From Acetatifactor sp. (GTDB lineage Bacteria > Bacillota > Clostridia > Lachnospirales > Lachnospiraceae): DNA of 64,000 bases. The DNA lies in assembly GCA_024695935.1 (NCBI GenBank), contig JAILHH010000011.1, positions 62,001 through 126,000 on the forward strand, in the 5' to 3' direction. The position numbers and the translations under genes were made by a program. Shown here piece by piece: positions 19,849 to 28,820 of the stretch (within the stretch, counting starts at the first letter, position 1; the number at the start of each line of letters is the position of its first letter). Under the pieces are notes generated by a model. The model had not been told where the DNA came from. It saw nothing but the letters and a program-made list of their open reading frames with translations, and made no database searches.

Positions 19849-21033
19849 TTATAATTCACCTTTTTTGTATCTTGCAACGATGCTTGTGATCCTCTCACTG
19901 GGATTTAAGAGATCGCTGATCGATGAATCGTGATTAAGGGTATCGATGATATAAGCGATATATTTGCTCAGATCACAGTTGATATACCAGTCTCTGCTTA
20001 AAAGCTCCGGGGTCTGATAGATCAGGTTGGTGGTGAGCACCTTGTCAATGATTCCGTCTTCGTAAGCCTTGTCAAATTTATCCAGACCGTTTGTGAAAAG
20101 TCCGAAGGTTGAGAAGACAAAGATCTTGTTTGCTTTTCTGGCCTTTAACTCTTTTGCAACTTCCAAAACGCTCTCGCCGGATGAGATCATGTCATCGATG
20201 ATGATCATGTCCTTGCCTTCAACGCTGGTTCCGAGGAACTCGTGAGCAACGATGGGGTTGCGTCCGTTTACTACCTTTGTATAGTCACGTCTCTTGTAAA
20301 ACATACCCATATCGAGACCAAGTACATTTGCGATATAGATAGCTCTGCCCATTCCGCCTTCATCGGGGCTGATTACCATCATGTGCTGAGCATCGATGGT
20401 GAGATCCTTTACATTTTTTAACAGACCCTTGATGAACTGGTAAGCGGGCTGAACTGTTTCAAAACCGTGAAGAGGAATAGCATTCTGAACTCTGGGGTCG
20501 TGAGCATCAAAAGTGATGATGTTGTCAACGCCCATAGCAACCAGCTCCTGAAGAGCCAGTGCACAGTCCAAAGATTCTCTTGCTGTTCTCTTGTGCTGTC
20601 TGCTCTCATAGAGGAAAGGCATTATAACTGTGATACGTCTTGCCTTACCACCTACGGCAGCAATGATACGCTTTAAATCCTGATAATGGTCATCGGGAGA
20701 CATGTGATTCTCGTGACCTGCAAGATTGTATGTCATGGAATAATTCAATACATCTACCAAAATGTAGAGGTCGTTACCACGAACGGATTCAAGGATCATA
20801 CCCTTTGCTTCACCTGAACCGAAACGGGGAACCTTTGCCTGCAGGAGATAGGAGTCACGCATATAACCTGCAAAGGCAAGTGACTCTTTGTGCTCGCTTT
20901 CGCGCTCCGCGCGCCATTTTACCAGATAACTGTCAACTTTCTCCCCCAAAGGCTTGCAGCCTTCCATAGATATGATACCCAGAGAACCGACGGGAATGGT
21001 CTCAAGATTTCTTTTTTCTTCACGGATAGCCAT
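19849..21033 (-). CDS. prs: Ribose-phosphate pyrophosphokinase, long divergent type
   Basis: Makes PRPP from ribose 5-phosphate and ATP for nucleotide, Trp and His synthesis. At 394 residues it is well above the usual 310-320, with an extra N-terminal stretch and an expanded region between the catalytic KRRD loop and the PRPP-binding loop. That loop reads IIIDDMISSGES, where the classical form is VDDMIDTAGT. The metal/ATP segment reads FDAHDPRVQN in place of D-H-A-Q-I-Q-type sequences. PRPP synthase identity seems secure; altered allosteric control is possible. GAGG precedes the ATG at good spacing. It lies downstream of the helicase-loader gene and ends at a strong terminator. Confidence 0.88.
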   Translation of the reverse strand: MAIREEKRNLETIPVGSLGIISMEGCKPLGEKVDSYLVKWRAERESEHKESLAFAGYMRDSYLLQAKVPRFGSGEAKGMILESVRGNDLYILVDVLNYSMTYNLAGHENHMSPDDHYQDLKRIIAAVGGKARRITVIMPFLYESRQHKRTARESLDCALALQELVAMGVDNIITFDAHDPRVQNAIPLHGFETVQPAYQFIKGLLKNVKDLTIDAQHMMVISPDEGGMGRAIYIANVLGLDMGMFYKRRDYTKVVNGRNPIVAHEFLGTSVEGKDMIIIDDMISSGESVLEVAKELKARKANKIFVFSTFGLFTNGLDKFDKAYEDGIIDKVLTTNLIYQTPELLSRDWYINCDLSKYIAYIIDTLNHDSSISDLLNPSERITSIVARYKKGEL

Positions 21034-21091
21034 GAATTATCCTCACTTTCTATTAAGCAGATTGATAAAAACCGTTAAATATAATATAACG

Positions 21092-21100
21092 ATTATACCA
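21092..21100 (-). promoter_or_regulatory. Possible extended -10 promoter for prs
   Basis: On the minus strand TGGTATAAT is a perfect extended -10 that overlaps the stop codon of the upstream helicase-loader gene. No good -35 was found. It would give prs its own transcript besides read-through. Confidence 0.4.
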
Positions 21101-22079
21101 CATTTGCAAGATTTTTTCTGTACATACGAATATCGGGTCCGGAAAGCTTGCAGATCTGATAATTGCTGGTTATTCTGGAGAAGACTCTGTCAGAATATCT
21201 GTCACGCAATTCTTCGAGACTTAAATTCGTAGAGATCACGGTGGATTTTTTGCGTAGCTGTCTCTCGTTTAAGCATGCAAAAAGCTGGGTGGATACAAAG
21301 CCGTTTGTAACTTCCGTTCCCAGATCGTCTATTATAAGGAGATCCGTGTTGTACAGATCTGCATAGAAATCGTACAACTCCTCCTTCATATCCTTTGTAA
21401 AAGTATAATGAGCCAGATCGTTAAAAAGTTTGACAGAACTGAAATACAGGACGGATCTGCCCTTGTTTATCAGCTCATTTGCTACGCATCCCGACAGAAA
21501 ACTCTTTCCTGTGCCTACGGTGCCGTAGAGAAAAATATTGTCGGGGTCTGTGTCAAAATTGTCAACAAGCTCATGGCATTTTTGAACGGCTCTTTTAAAA
21601 AGCTCCAGATCCTCTCCTACGTAATAATCATAGGAGAGTGTAGTAAAATTTTCGGTAGCAAGTACCCCTCTTATGTTTGACTGATCATAGAGTATGGAAA
21701 TCTCCCTGTCCTTGAAACAGTGGCATTTTGCCTTTAATCCGTCATCTGTGTTCACATATCCTGTGTCAAGACAGTCGGGACAGTTATATATGGGATCCAG
21801 ATAATCGACAGGGAATCCCCCGTCTGTGAGAAGACTTTTCTTTTTGATAGTGATGTTGTTGATCTCTTCATGCAAATCCTCTAAGGCTGCGCTGTCGCCT
21901 TCGATGGCAAGTCTGACTCTCTTTGATGCGATGCCTCCGATGGATTCGTCCAGAATCCTGTAAGGAGGGATCTTTTCATAGACCTTTCTGCGTCTCTCAT
22001 CCAAAAGATGCCTGTTATAATCTCTGGTGTGTTCATAATCCCTGATAATCTGATCGTACTGCTGTTTGCTAAGACCCAT
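21093..22079 (-). CDS. dnaC: DnaC/DnaI-like replicative helicase loader, AAA+ ATPase
   Basis: A 328-residue protein predicted to load the replicative helicase. The N-terminal half has a zinc-ribbon-like cysteine group (CPDC...CHC), as in helicase loaders of the DnaI type. The C-terminal AAA+ domain has Walker A YGTVGTGKS, Walker B DLLIIDDLG and a final arginine-rich SRITSNYQ segment. An in-frame ATG further upstream (22157) exists, but GGAGAG precedes the ATG at 22079 at the right distance, so that start is used. It follows the DnaD-like gene on the same strand, the usual replication-initiation pairing. Confidence 0.88.
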   Translation of the reverse strand: MGLSKQQYDQIIRDYEHTRDYNRHLLDERRRKVYEKIPPYRILDESIGGIASKRVRLAIEGDSAALEDLHEEINNITIKKKSLLTDGGFPVDYLDPIYNCPDCLDTGYVNTDDGLKAKCHCFKDREISILYDQSNIRGVLATENFTTLSYDYYVGEDLELFKRAVQKCHELVDNFDTDPDNIFLYGTVGTGKSFLSGCVANELINKGRSVLYFSSVKLFNDLAHYTFTKDMKEELYDFYADLYNTDLLIIDDLGTEVTNGFVSTQLFACLNERQLRKKSTVISTNLSLEELRDRYSDRVFSRITSNYQICKLSGPDIRMYRKNLANVV

Positions 22080-22176
22080 AGTGATTTCTCTCCGTTCCGG
22101 GTTTCCCCTAAATAGCCCTATCCCAATACTTCCACGAAATGTATATGTCCCCCACATATATCATGGATAAAAGAAA

Positions 22177-23334
22177 CTATAATTTCAAAAGCTTCTTTTC
22201 CAGATCTGCGAAATCGTAATCATTTTGCTTAAACTGGTTAAATTTGTTGGCTGAAGTCACATTGCTTCGAGTTGTGTTAGTGGTTCTTTTCTTTTTGTAG
22301 GTTTCATCCAGCTGCAGGATATCTGTCTTGTGGATGACATTTTGTGACTTCCAGTTTGCCAGTATGCTCTCGGCATATTCGAAACGATGTCTGTCCGTAG
22401 CCATTACGGTTCGTCCGCAGGCTTCCAATATTATCTCCATGTCGAAACCGTAATCCTTGGTCCAGCGGTTGATATATTCCATCTCCCTCTTGGTGGGAGA
22501 GCTGGATTTACCGAGTTCGTTCATAATGGTATAGACATTTTTCTCATATTTGCTGGAGCAGGCATTTGCCTTTTGAGGATTGTCGATCCCGTTTTCCGCC
22601 CAGTTTAAGGCAACCTTTTCAATATATTTCATGTCACGCTTGCCGATTTCGGCGCAGTGAGCGATGAGATGATCTATGAGATCGTTTGAAAAATTAAGTA
22701 CGTCTTTAAAATATGCGATCGTCTTTAATTCACTGTCTGACAGGGCGTGTCCTAAGTAACATTCACCGAGGAAAAACAGCTGTGAAAAACTTTCGTCGGC
22801 TTTGAAAGCCTTAAGCTGCTCCGCACTGTAGCGTGGCTTTGCGAAACGGTTAACGTTGTTGTCATCCTCGTTCCTCTCGGTGTCATATACATCGTTGAAA
22901 ATAACGGGAACTGCTTCGTCTGAAGCGGTGCCGGAATTATTATTTCCGTATACGATATTTTGGTGATCGGCAGAAACAGTTGTGACGCTTCCGATAACCT
23001 CATCGGGAACTCCGTGTGCTTCAGTGACAGCGTTTACCTGATCCACGTCCTTTAGATCGATGGATACCAGATTTTTAGAGGAGTCGTATTCCAGGCTCAT
23101 AAGGCCTTTCTTCTCCCAATACTTGAGGGCTCTGCTCACATCTTTTTCAGTATGATTGAATACATCTGCAATTTCGGACACACTGATAGCCTTACCTGAA
23201 CTGATCATCCTGGTAAGGTAGATATAGATCTTTAACTGTGCATCGTTGGCGTCCTTCATATATTCATCGATAAAGCGGTTGGACAAAGCAGTCTTACCCG
23301 CTGTTTTTTCGTTATATACTCGAATCCTTGCCAT
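22177..23334 (-). CDS. DnaD-like replication initiation protein
   Basis: A 385-residue protein with a winged-helix N-terminal region (ARIRVYNEKTAGKTALSNRFIDEYM, then ISVSEIADVFNHTEKDVSRALKYWEKKGL) and a C-terminal DnaD/DnaB2-type helical domain (YINRWTKDYGFDMEIILEACGRTVMATDRHRFEYAESILANWKSQNV). Such proteins bridge DnaA at the origin and helicase loading in Firmicutes. The helicase-loader gene follows 97 bases later. A cluster of DnaA-box-like sites lies 120 bases upstream, suggesting DnaA control. The middle section (about 120-170) is low complexity. Confidence 0.82.
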   Translation of the reverse strand: MARIRVYNEKTAGKTALSNRFIDEYMKDANDAQLKIYIYLTRMISSGKAISVSEIADVFNHTEKDVSRALKYWEKKGLMSLEYDSSKNLVSIDLKDVDQVNAVTEAHGVPDEVIGSVTTVSADHQNIVYGNNNSGTASDEAVPVIFNDVYDTERNEDDNNVNRFAKPRYSAEQLKAFKADESFSQLFFLGECYLGHALSDSELKTIAYFKDVLNFSNDLIDHLIAHCAEIGKRDMKYIEKVALNWAENGIDNPQKANACSSKYEKNVYTIMNELGKSSSPTKREMEYINRWTKDYGFDMEIILEACGRTVMATDRHRFEYAESILANWKSQNVIHKTDILQLDETYKKKRTTNTTRSNVTSANKFNQFKQNDYDFADLEKKLLKL

Positions 23335-23379
23335 TGGCGTTTATTTCCATCCTTCCCCTAAGCCTCAAAGCAAGTCCGA

Positions 23380-23388
23380 GTATAGCAC
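23380..23388 (-). promoter_or_regulatory. Extended -10 for the dnaD-dnaC transcript
   Basis: TGCTATACT on the minus strand is an extended -10 about 45 bases before the DnaD-like start. A TTGACT lies upstream at 23-base spacing, too far for a normal -35. Confidence 0.45.
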
Positions 23389-23453
23389 ATGGATTTTGAA
23401 AATAAAATAGTCAAAATTCCGAATCGAAATTTTGACAAAAAAGCCCCTCAAAA

Positions 23454-23625
23454 TGTGGAAAATGTGGATATTGTGGATAATAAAAGACGCCTTTTAAAAA
23501 TATCGGCATGATAATGCGGTTAACCATGTTTTTTACATTTACAAAATAATCCACAATCCGAAAGAAAAAATCCACAGTTTGGAGATGTCGAAATTTCGCT
23601 CCAAAACTGTGGATAATGTGGACAA
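23454..23625. promoter_or_regulatory. DnaA-box cluster
   Basis: Seven 9-mers match the DnaA consensus TGTGGATAA or its complement with 0-2 mismatches. Three are head-to-tail without gaps: TGTGGAAAA 23454, TGTGGATAT 23463, TGTGGATAA 23472. Two are inverted: TAATCCACA 23547 and AAATCCACA 23568. Two more are head-to-tail: TGTGGATAA 23608 and TGTGGACAA 23617. An AT-rich stretch separates the groups. Possible roles are DnaA control of dnaD-dnaC, DnaA titration, or origin activity; the sequence cannot decide. Confidence 0.75.
23565..23614 (-). terminator. murC terminator overlapping DnaA boxes
   Basis: On the minus strand ATCCACAGTTTTGGAG pairs with CTCCAAACTGTGGAT (one bulge) and runs into a T-tract (23570-23565), 11 bases after the murC stop. 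Its arms contain two of the DnaA-box-like 9-mers. Confidence 0.7.
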
Positions 23626-25026
23626 TTATTTTTTTAACAGGTTTTCGCCTATTTTATACACGTCTCCGGCACCCATAGTTATCAACAGGTCGCCGTTTAT
23701 GCAATTTTTTTCAAGAAAATTTTCTATCTCGGAAAAAGACGGAAAATAATAACATTTGTGCCCGAGAGCCTGGATCTTTTCCTGAAGGGTCTTTGAACTT
23801 ATTCCCAGGTTGTCGGTTTCTCTTGCGGCATATATATCTGCCAAAACGATCTCGTCCGCCAGTGTCAGGACCTCTGCAAAGTCATCCATGAGAGCTTTTG
23901 TCCTGGTGAAGGTATGGGACTGGAATACGCACCAGAGCCTGTTGTGGTTCACCTTTTTGGCGGCGGTGAGGGTGGCTCTTATCTCCGTTGGGTGATGAGC
24001 GTAATCATCGATTATGGTGACACCGTTTTTGATACCCTTGAATTCAAAACGTCTGTCCGTTCCGGAAAAGTTTTTAAGACCTGATACGATGGCATTTTCA
24101 TCCATTCCCAGTGCCTGACAGCAGGCTGCAGCGGCAAGCGCGTTCAGGACATTGTGGAATCCGGGAACGTTCAATGAGATCTTTGTTTTCTTATTATTAC
24201 TGCTTACCATTGTAAAAGTGGCATGTCCCGCTTCATTATATGTGATATCCTCCGCGGTGCAGTCAAAGGCTTTTTTGGCTGACGCATCACCTGTGGAAGC
24301 GCCGAAGGTGATAATATTGCATTTTAATCCGTCCGTTATCTCGGACACATTGTCGATATCGCCGTTTATGATAAGAGTTCCGTAAGGAGGGATCTTTTTT
24401 GCAAATTCCCTGAATGAGTTTCTGATATCATTTATATCCTTAAAGAAATCCAGATGGTCTTCTTCTATATTTAATATGATGCCGAATGCGGGGGAGAGGC
24501 TTAGGAAGCTGTTGGTATATTCGCAGGCTTCCGTAACGAATATATCGGACTTTCCGACTTTTATATTCCCGCCGATAGCCTTGTAGATACCTCCGATAGA
24601 AAGTGTGGGATCGGCATCAGCCTCTAACAGAATCTCACTTATCATGGAAGTGGTGGTGGTCTTTCCGTGGGTTCCGCTTATGGCTACGGAGTTTTTGTAA
24701 TTGTTCATTATCTGACCCAGTAGCTCTGCTCTTGTCAAATGCGGGATCGAGAGGTCCATGGTGGCTCTGTATTCCGGATTATCCGGATGGATCGCGCTTG
24801 TAAATACAACGCAGTCTATGTCTTTTGTGATATTTTCATATTTTTGGCCGTAGTAAACGGTTACGCCCATCTTTTCAAGTTTGCGGGTAAGTTCGCTTTC
24901 GTCCCTGTCTGAACCGGAGACTTTAAAGCCTGCTTCTCTCAAAACCTCGGCAAGGCCGCTCATGGAAATGCCTCCGATACCCACAAAATAAATATGTGCC
25001 GGGCTGGAAAAATCAATCTTGTACAC
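23626..25026 (-). CDS. murC: UDP-N-acetylmuramate--L-alanine ligase
   Basis: MurC adds L-Ala to UDP-MurNAc in peptidoglycan precursor synthesis. The protein has the Rossmann motif HIYFVGIGGISMSGLAEVL, the ATP-binding loop ISGTHGKTTTT, and the Mur-ligase C-terminal domain with DDYAHHPTEI. The GTG at 25026 is chosen: minus-strand AGAGG lies exactly 8 bases before it and the N-terminus becomes (M)YKIDFSSPAHIYF, the usual MurC start, giving 466 residues. A more distal ATG at 25092 would add 22 residues with no family match. It ends at a terminator built on DnaA-like boxes. Confidence 0.95.
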   Translation of the reverse strand: MYKIDFSSPAHIYFVGIGGISMSGLAEVLREAGFKVSGSDRDESELTRKLEKMGVTVYYGQKYENITKDIDCVVFTSAIHPDNPEYRATMDLSIPHLTRAELLGQIMNNYKNSVAISGTHGKTTTTSMISEILLEADADPTLSIGGIYKAIGGNIKVGKSDIFVTEACEYTNSFLSLSPAFGIILNIEEDHLDFFKDINDIRNSFREFAKKIPPYGTLIINGDIDNVSEITDGLKCNIITFGASTGDASAKKAFDCTAEDITYNEAGHATFTMVSSNNKKTKISLNVPGFHNVLNALAAAACCQALGMDENAIVSGLKNFSGTDRRFEFKGIKNGVTIIDDYAHHPTEIRATLTAAKKVNHNRLWCVFQSHTFTRTKALMDDFAEVLTLADEIVLADIYAARETDNLGISSKTLQEKIQALGHKCYYFPSFSEIENFLEKNCINGDLLITMGAGDVYKIGENLLKK

Positions 25027-25133
25027 GTTCTTTTCCTCTTTTTTATAAATTAAAATGATCTGTGAAGGGTTTTCTCCGAATGGTATTTCCATAAAAATAC
25101 CTGCGAATACACTTCTGAAAAATAACCGTTTAT

Positions 25134-25162
25134 ATTATAGTCACTTTTATTCCAAAAGACAA
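25134..25162 (-). promoter_or_regulatory. Probable murC promoter
   Basis: On the minus strand TTGTCT, 17 bases and TATAAT. It lies about 110 bases upstream of the GTG start. Confidence 0.55.
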
Positions 25163-25297
25163 ATCAAAAGATATATGGGGTTACATATGTTTGAAATTTA
25201 CAAAGATTTTCGTACAATTAAACTAATTTTTGTGTATTAACACGATGAAAATACTGAAAAATTGCATAAAAACTATCAAAAAAATCGACTATTATTA

Positions 25298-25326
25298 TTC
25301 ACTTTCCTCAATTACTGTGTTATAAT
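25298..25326 (+). promoter_or_regulatory. Probable glgCD promoter
   Basis: TTCACT, a 17-base spacer and TATAAT preceded by an extended TGT. It lies 38 bases before glgC and is divergent from the murC promoter. Confidence 0.65.
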
Positions 25327-25364
25327 TAGCCTACCATCATTGAAACTGCTTAAGAGGTGAAGAC

Positions 25365-26633
25365 ATGATCAAGAAAGAGATGATTGCAATGCTGCTCGCG
25401 GGGGGCCAGGGAAGCAGACTGGGCGTGTTAACTTCCAAGATGGCTAAGCCGGCAGTGTCCTTCGGAGGAAAATATCGTATTATCGATTTCCCTCTGTCCA
25501 ATTGTATTAATTCCGGTGTGGATACCGTAGGTGTTCTGACGCAATATCAGCCGCTCAGACTAAACACCCATATCGGTATCGGAATCCCATGGGATCTTGA
25601 CCGAAACATCGGAGGAGTATCGGTACTTCCACCATACGAAAAAAATGAAAACAGCGAATGGTATACAGGTACAGCAAATGCCATTTATCAGAACCTGGAA
25701 TATATGGAAAGCTATAATCCGGACTATGTTCTGATACTTTCCGGTGACCATATTTACAAGATGGATTACGAGGTGATGCTGGATTTCCACAAATCAAACA
25801 ATGCGGAAGTGACCATCGCGGTAATGCCTGTTCCCATCGAGGAAGCAAGCCGATTCGGAATCATGATCGCCGATGAAAAAAAGCGCATCACTGAGTTTGA
25901 GGAAAAGCCTGCAAATCCCAGGAGCAATCTGGCCAGCATGGGTATTTACATCTTTAACTGGAAGACCCTTAAAAATGCGCTGATCGCGCTGAGCCAGCAG
26001 CCGTCCCTTGACTTTGGAAAGCATATCATTCCATACTGTCATGACCATGGCGCACCATTGTATGCATATGAATTTACAGGTTATTGGAAGGATGTGGGAA
26101 CGCTTCATTCCTATTGGGAAGCGAATATGGAGCTGATCGATATCGTTCCCGAGTTTAACCTTTACGAAGAATATTGGAAGATCTATACCAAGAGTGAGAT
26201 CCAGCCTCCTCAGTATCTTGCCGAGGGCAGTGAAGTGGAGCGATGCATCATAGGCGAGGGCGCCGAAGTCTACGGAAAGGTTTACAATTCCGTCATAGGC
26301 TGTGATGTCATCATAGGAAAGAACACCGTGGTGAGAGATTCCATCATAATGAACCATGCCGTCATAGGCGATAACTGTGAGGTCATCAAAGGCATTGTGG
26401 CCGAGAACGCTGAGATCGGCGACAATGTAAAGATGGGCGTAGGGGAAGAAGTTGAAAACGATACCGCACCTCATATTTATAACCACGGATTAGTCACGGT
26501 GGGTGAGAGATCGGTGATCCCCGACAATGTAACCATTGGCAAGAATACGGTGATATTCGGAGAGACCGTGGAATCCGATTATCCCGGCTCTACTCTCCAA
26601 AGTGGCAAAACTTTGATTAAGGCAGGTGAATAA
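25365..26633 (+). CDS. glgC: Glucose-1-phosphate adenylyltransferase, catalytic subunit
   Basis: Makes ADP-glucose, the donor for glycogen synthesis. The 422-residue protein has the nucleotidyltransferase motif [14 protein letters not shown], the substrate segment [24 protein letters not shown] and the sugar-binding FEEKP. It ends in left-handed beta-helix repeats ([23 protein letters not shown]). glgD follows after 2 bases; Firmicute enzymes of this type are often GlgC-GlgD heteromers. GAGGTGAA precedes the ATG. Confidence 0.95.
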   Translation: MIKKEMIAMLLAGGQGSRLGVLTSKMAKPAVSFGGKYRIIDFPLSNCINSGVDTVGVLTQYQPLRLNTHIGIGIPWDLDRNIGGVSVLPPYEKNENSEWYTGTANAIYQNLEYMESYNPDYVLILSGDHIYKMDYEVMLDFHKSNNAEVTIAVMPVPIEEASRFGIMIADEKKRITEFEEKPANPRSNLASMGIYIFNWKTLKNALIALSQQPSLDFGKHIIPYCHDHGAPLYAYEFTGYWKDVGTLHSYWEANMELIDIVPEFNLYEEYWKIYTKSEIQPPQYLAEGSEVERCIIGEGAEVYGKVYNSVIGCDVIIGKNTVVRDSIIMNHAVIGDNCEVIKGIVAENAEIGDNVKMGVGEEVENDTAPHIYNHGLVTVGERSVIPDNVTIGKNTVIFGETVESDYPGSTLQSGKTLIKAGE

Positions 26634-26635
26634 AG

Positions 26636-27754
26636 GTGAGAGCGGTCGGAATTATTTTAGCGGGAGGCAATAATCACAGAATGCGCGAACTGTCAAAGAA
26701 ACGCGCCGTATGTGCGATGCCCATCGCAGGAAGCTACAGAAGTATAGACTTTACACTCAGTAACATGTCCAATTCCCACATTCAGAAAGTGGCCGTGTTC
26801 ACACAGTACAATGCCACCAGTTTAAATGAGCATTTAAGTTCATCCAAGTGGTGGGATTTCGGACGTAAACAGGGCGGTTTGTATGTTTTCACCCCGGTGG
26901 TGACAGCGGAGAACAGCAACTGGTACAGAGGTACGGCAGATGCCATTTTCCAGAATCTTGAATTCCTGAAAAAAAGCCATGAGCCCTATGTGGTAGTGGC
27001 CAGCGGTGACTGTGTCTACAAGATGGATTTCAACAAGCTTTTGGAATATCACATAAACAAAAAAGCCGATATCACCGTGGTTGTGAAGGATATGGGACCC
27101 GGCAGCAACGTGGAGAGATTCGGAACCGTCAGCATGAATGAGGAATACAGGATAGAGGAATTTGAGGAGAAACCCCTCCTTGCAAAGACCAACACCGTAT
27201 CCTGCGGAATATATGTGCTCAGAAGACGCCAGCTCATCGAGATGATCGAAAAATGCGCCGAGGAGGACAGATACGATTTCGTAAAAGATATCCTCATCAG
27301 GTACAAGGATGTAAAGAGGATCTACGGTTACAAGATCACAGACTATTGGAGAAATATAGCTTCCGTGGAAGACTATTATGCAACCAATATGGATTTCTTA
27401 AAACCTGATGTAAGAGATTATTTTTTCAGACAGTATCCTGATATTTATTCCAAGGTGGATGATCTGCCGCCGGCAAAATACAATCCGGGCAGCAAGATTA
27501 AAAACAGCCTTGTTTCCAGCGGATGTATCATAAACGGTACTGTTGAAAATTCCGTTCTCTTTAAAAAGAGTTATATCGGAAACAATTGTGTGATTAGAAA
27601 TTCTATTATTCTCAATGATGTTTATATTGGAGACAATACCTACATCGAGAATTGTATAGTAGAGAGTCATGATACCATCAGAGCCAACTCTTCCTTCATT
27701 GGGGAAGGCGAGACAAGGATACTGGTGGAGCGCAACGAGAGATACGTATTTTAG
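26636..27754 (+). CDS. glgD: Glucose-1-phosphate adenylyltransferase subunit GlgD
   Basis: The 372-residue partner of GlgC. It keeps the fold (ILAGGNNHRMRELS, RSIDFTLSNMSNSH, SGDCVYKMDF, FEEKPL) but the nucleotide loop is altered from G-Q-G-S-R to N-N-H-R-M, as usual for the non-catalytic or regulatory GlgD type. It starts with GTG two bases after the glgC stop, so translation is coupled. The C-terminal beta-helix ends IGEGETRILVERNERYVF. Confidence 0.92.
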   Translation: MRAVGIILAGGNNHRMRELSKKRAVCAMPIAGSYRSIDFTLSNMSNSHIQKVAVFTQYNATSLNEHLSSSKWWDFGRKQGGLYVFTPVVTAENSNWYRGTADAIFQNLEFLKKSHEPYVVVASGDCVYKMDFNKLLEYHINKKADITVVVKDMGPGSNVERFGTVSMNEEYRIEEFEEKPLLAKTNTVSCGIYVLRRRQLIEMIEKCAEEDRYDFVKDILIRYKDVKRIYGYKITDYWRNIASVEDYYATNMDFLKPDVRDYFFRQYPDIYSKVDDLPPAKYNPGSKIKNSLVSSGCIINGTVENSVLFKKSYIGNNCVIRNSIILNDVYIGDNTYIENCIVESHDTIRANSSFIGEGETRILVERNERYVF

Positions 27755-27774
27755 ATTAAGGGGGTTACAACCAG

Positions 27775-28050
27775 ATGAAGATCACAGACGTACGAGTTCG
27801 TAAAATCGCAAAAGAAGGTAAAATGAAGGCTATTGTTTCCATAACACTGGATGATGAGTTTGTGGTACATGACATAAAGGTTATTGAAGGAGAGAAGGGA
27901 CTCTTTATCGCAATGCCCAGCAAGAAAGCAACAGACGGTGAGTACAGGGATATAGCACACCCCATTAATTCCGCTACCAGAGAGCTGATCCAGAAGACGA
28001 TTTTGGATGCCTATGATAAAGCAAGCAGTGAGCCCGAGGCAGCAGAATAA
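27775..28050 (+). CDS. spoVG: SpoVG family regulator
   Basis: A 91-residue SpoVG homologue beginning [11 protein letters not shown] and carrying [23 protein letters not shown] and the [18 protein letters not shown] core. The family binds nucleic acid and affects sporulation, division and virulence genes in Firmicutes; presence alone does not prove that this strain sporulates. The ribosome site is AAGGGGG. It is 20 bases from glgD and ends in a strong terminator. Confidence 0.95.
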   Translation: MKITDVRVRKIAKEGKMKAIVSITLDDEFVVHDIKVIEGEKGLFIAMPSKKATDGEYRDIAHPINSATRELIQKTILDAYDKASSEPEAAE

Positions 28051-28068
28051 TACTTTGAATTTATCTTT

Positions 28069-28104
28069 AGACAGCGGAGAGTAAATCTTTTCGCTGTCTT
28101 TTTT
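28069..28104 (+). terminator. Terminator after spoVG
   Basis: AGACAGCG and CGCTGTCT pair perfectly over 8 bp with a 15-base loop and are followed by six T residues. Confidence 0.85.
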
Positions 28105-28134
28105 AATACCCGTATGTCTATCGCAAAGAGGTTA

Positions 28135-28143
28135 TGGTATAAT
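28135..28143 (+). promoter_or_regulatory. Extended -10 promoter for pth-mfd
   Basis: TGGTATAAT is a perfect extended -10; the -35 region is poor. It lies about 90 bases before pth. A 7-bp hairpin (CCGGCTT/AAGCCGG, 28177-28195) lies in the resulting leader. Confidence 0.55.
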
Positions 28144-28228
28144 CTATATAAATGAGTTAAAAAAGTGCGACCCCCACCGGCTTTTGATAAGCCGGATAAA
28201 GTCATGCAAAAATGAATGGAGAACAAAG

Positions 28229-28810
28229 ATGTTTATAATAGCAGGACTTGGAAATCCCGGAAAAGAATATGCCGGGACAAGACACAATATCGGATTCGAG
28301 ACAATTGATTATATCGCCCAAAAAGCAGGCATAGATGTGATAGAAAAAAAGCACAAAGCCATAATCGGAAAGGGATACATTGACGGAGAAAAGGTGATCC
28401 TGGCAAAGCCGCAGACATATATGAACTTAAGCGGTGAGAGCCTGAGAGAACTGGTGGATTATTATAAATGTGACCATGAGACTGAAGTTATAGTGATCCA
28501 TGATGATATAGCGCTTGATGCGGGAAACCTGAGGATACGCAAAAAAGGAAGCGCCGGAAGTCACAACGGATTAAAGAGTATCATTAATCATTTTGGAAAT
28601 GACACATTCGTCAGGATCAAGATGGGTGTGGGTGACAAGAGAGGAAACGGAGATCTGGCCAAATATGTACTGGGGCATTTCGATGCCGCCGACCGTGAGA
28701 AACTTGAAGAGACAAAGGCTTCGGCCTATGAAGCAGTAAAACTCATTATGGCAGGGGACGTGGATAAAGCCATGAATCTATATAATAAAAAGAACACAGA
28801 GCAAAAATAA
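28229..28810 (+). CDS. pth: Peptidyl-tRNA hydrolase
   Basis: Releases tRNA from peptidyl-tRNA dropped by ribosomes. The 193-residue protein begins FIIAGLGNPGKEYAGTRHNIGF, containing the catalytic His of TRHNIG. The other conserved parts are KPQTYMNLSG, VIHDDIALDAG with the partner Asp, and GSAGSHNGLKSI. The ATG at 28229 is preferred over an upstream frame extension because GGAGAA sits directly before it. pth-mfd is a common Firmicute order and the genes are 10 bases apart. Confidence 0.96.
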   Translation: MFIIAGLGNPGKEYAGTRHNIGFETIDYIAQKAGIDVIEKKHKAIIGKGYIDGEKVILAKPQTYMNLSGESLRELVDYYKCDHETEVIVIHDDIALDAGNLRIRKKGSAGSHNGLKSIINHFGNDTFVRIKMGVGDKRGNGDLAKYVLGHFDAADREKLEETKASAYEAVKLIMAGDVDKAMNLYNKKNTEQK

Positions 28811-28820
28811 GAGGTAACCG

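Noticed and set aside
23454..23625. Chromosomal origin oriC
   Set aside because: The DnaA boxes are suggestive, but there is no dnaA, dnaN or recF nearby and part of the cluster doubles as a terminator. Reported as a DnaA-box cluster only.
25794..26486. 230-codon minus-strand frame opposite glgC
   Set aside because: Antisense to the conserved beta-helix of GlgC; its repeated Val-Tyr-Asp pattern mirrors the helix repeats, so it is a shadow.
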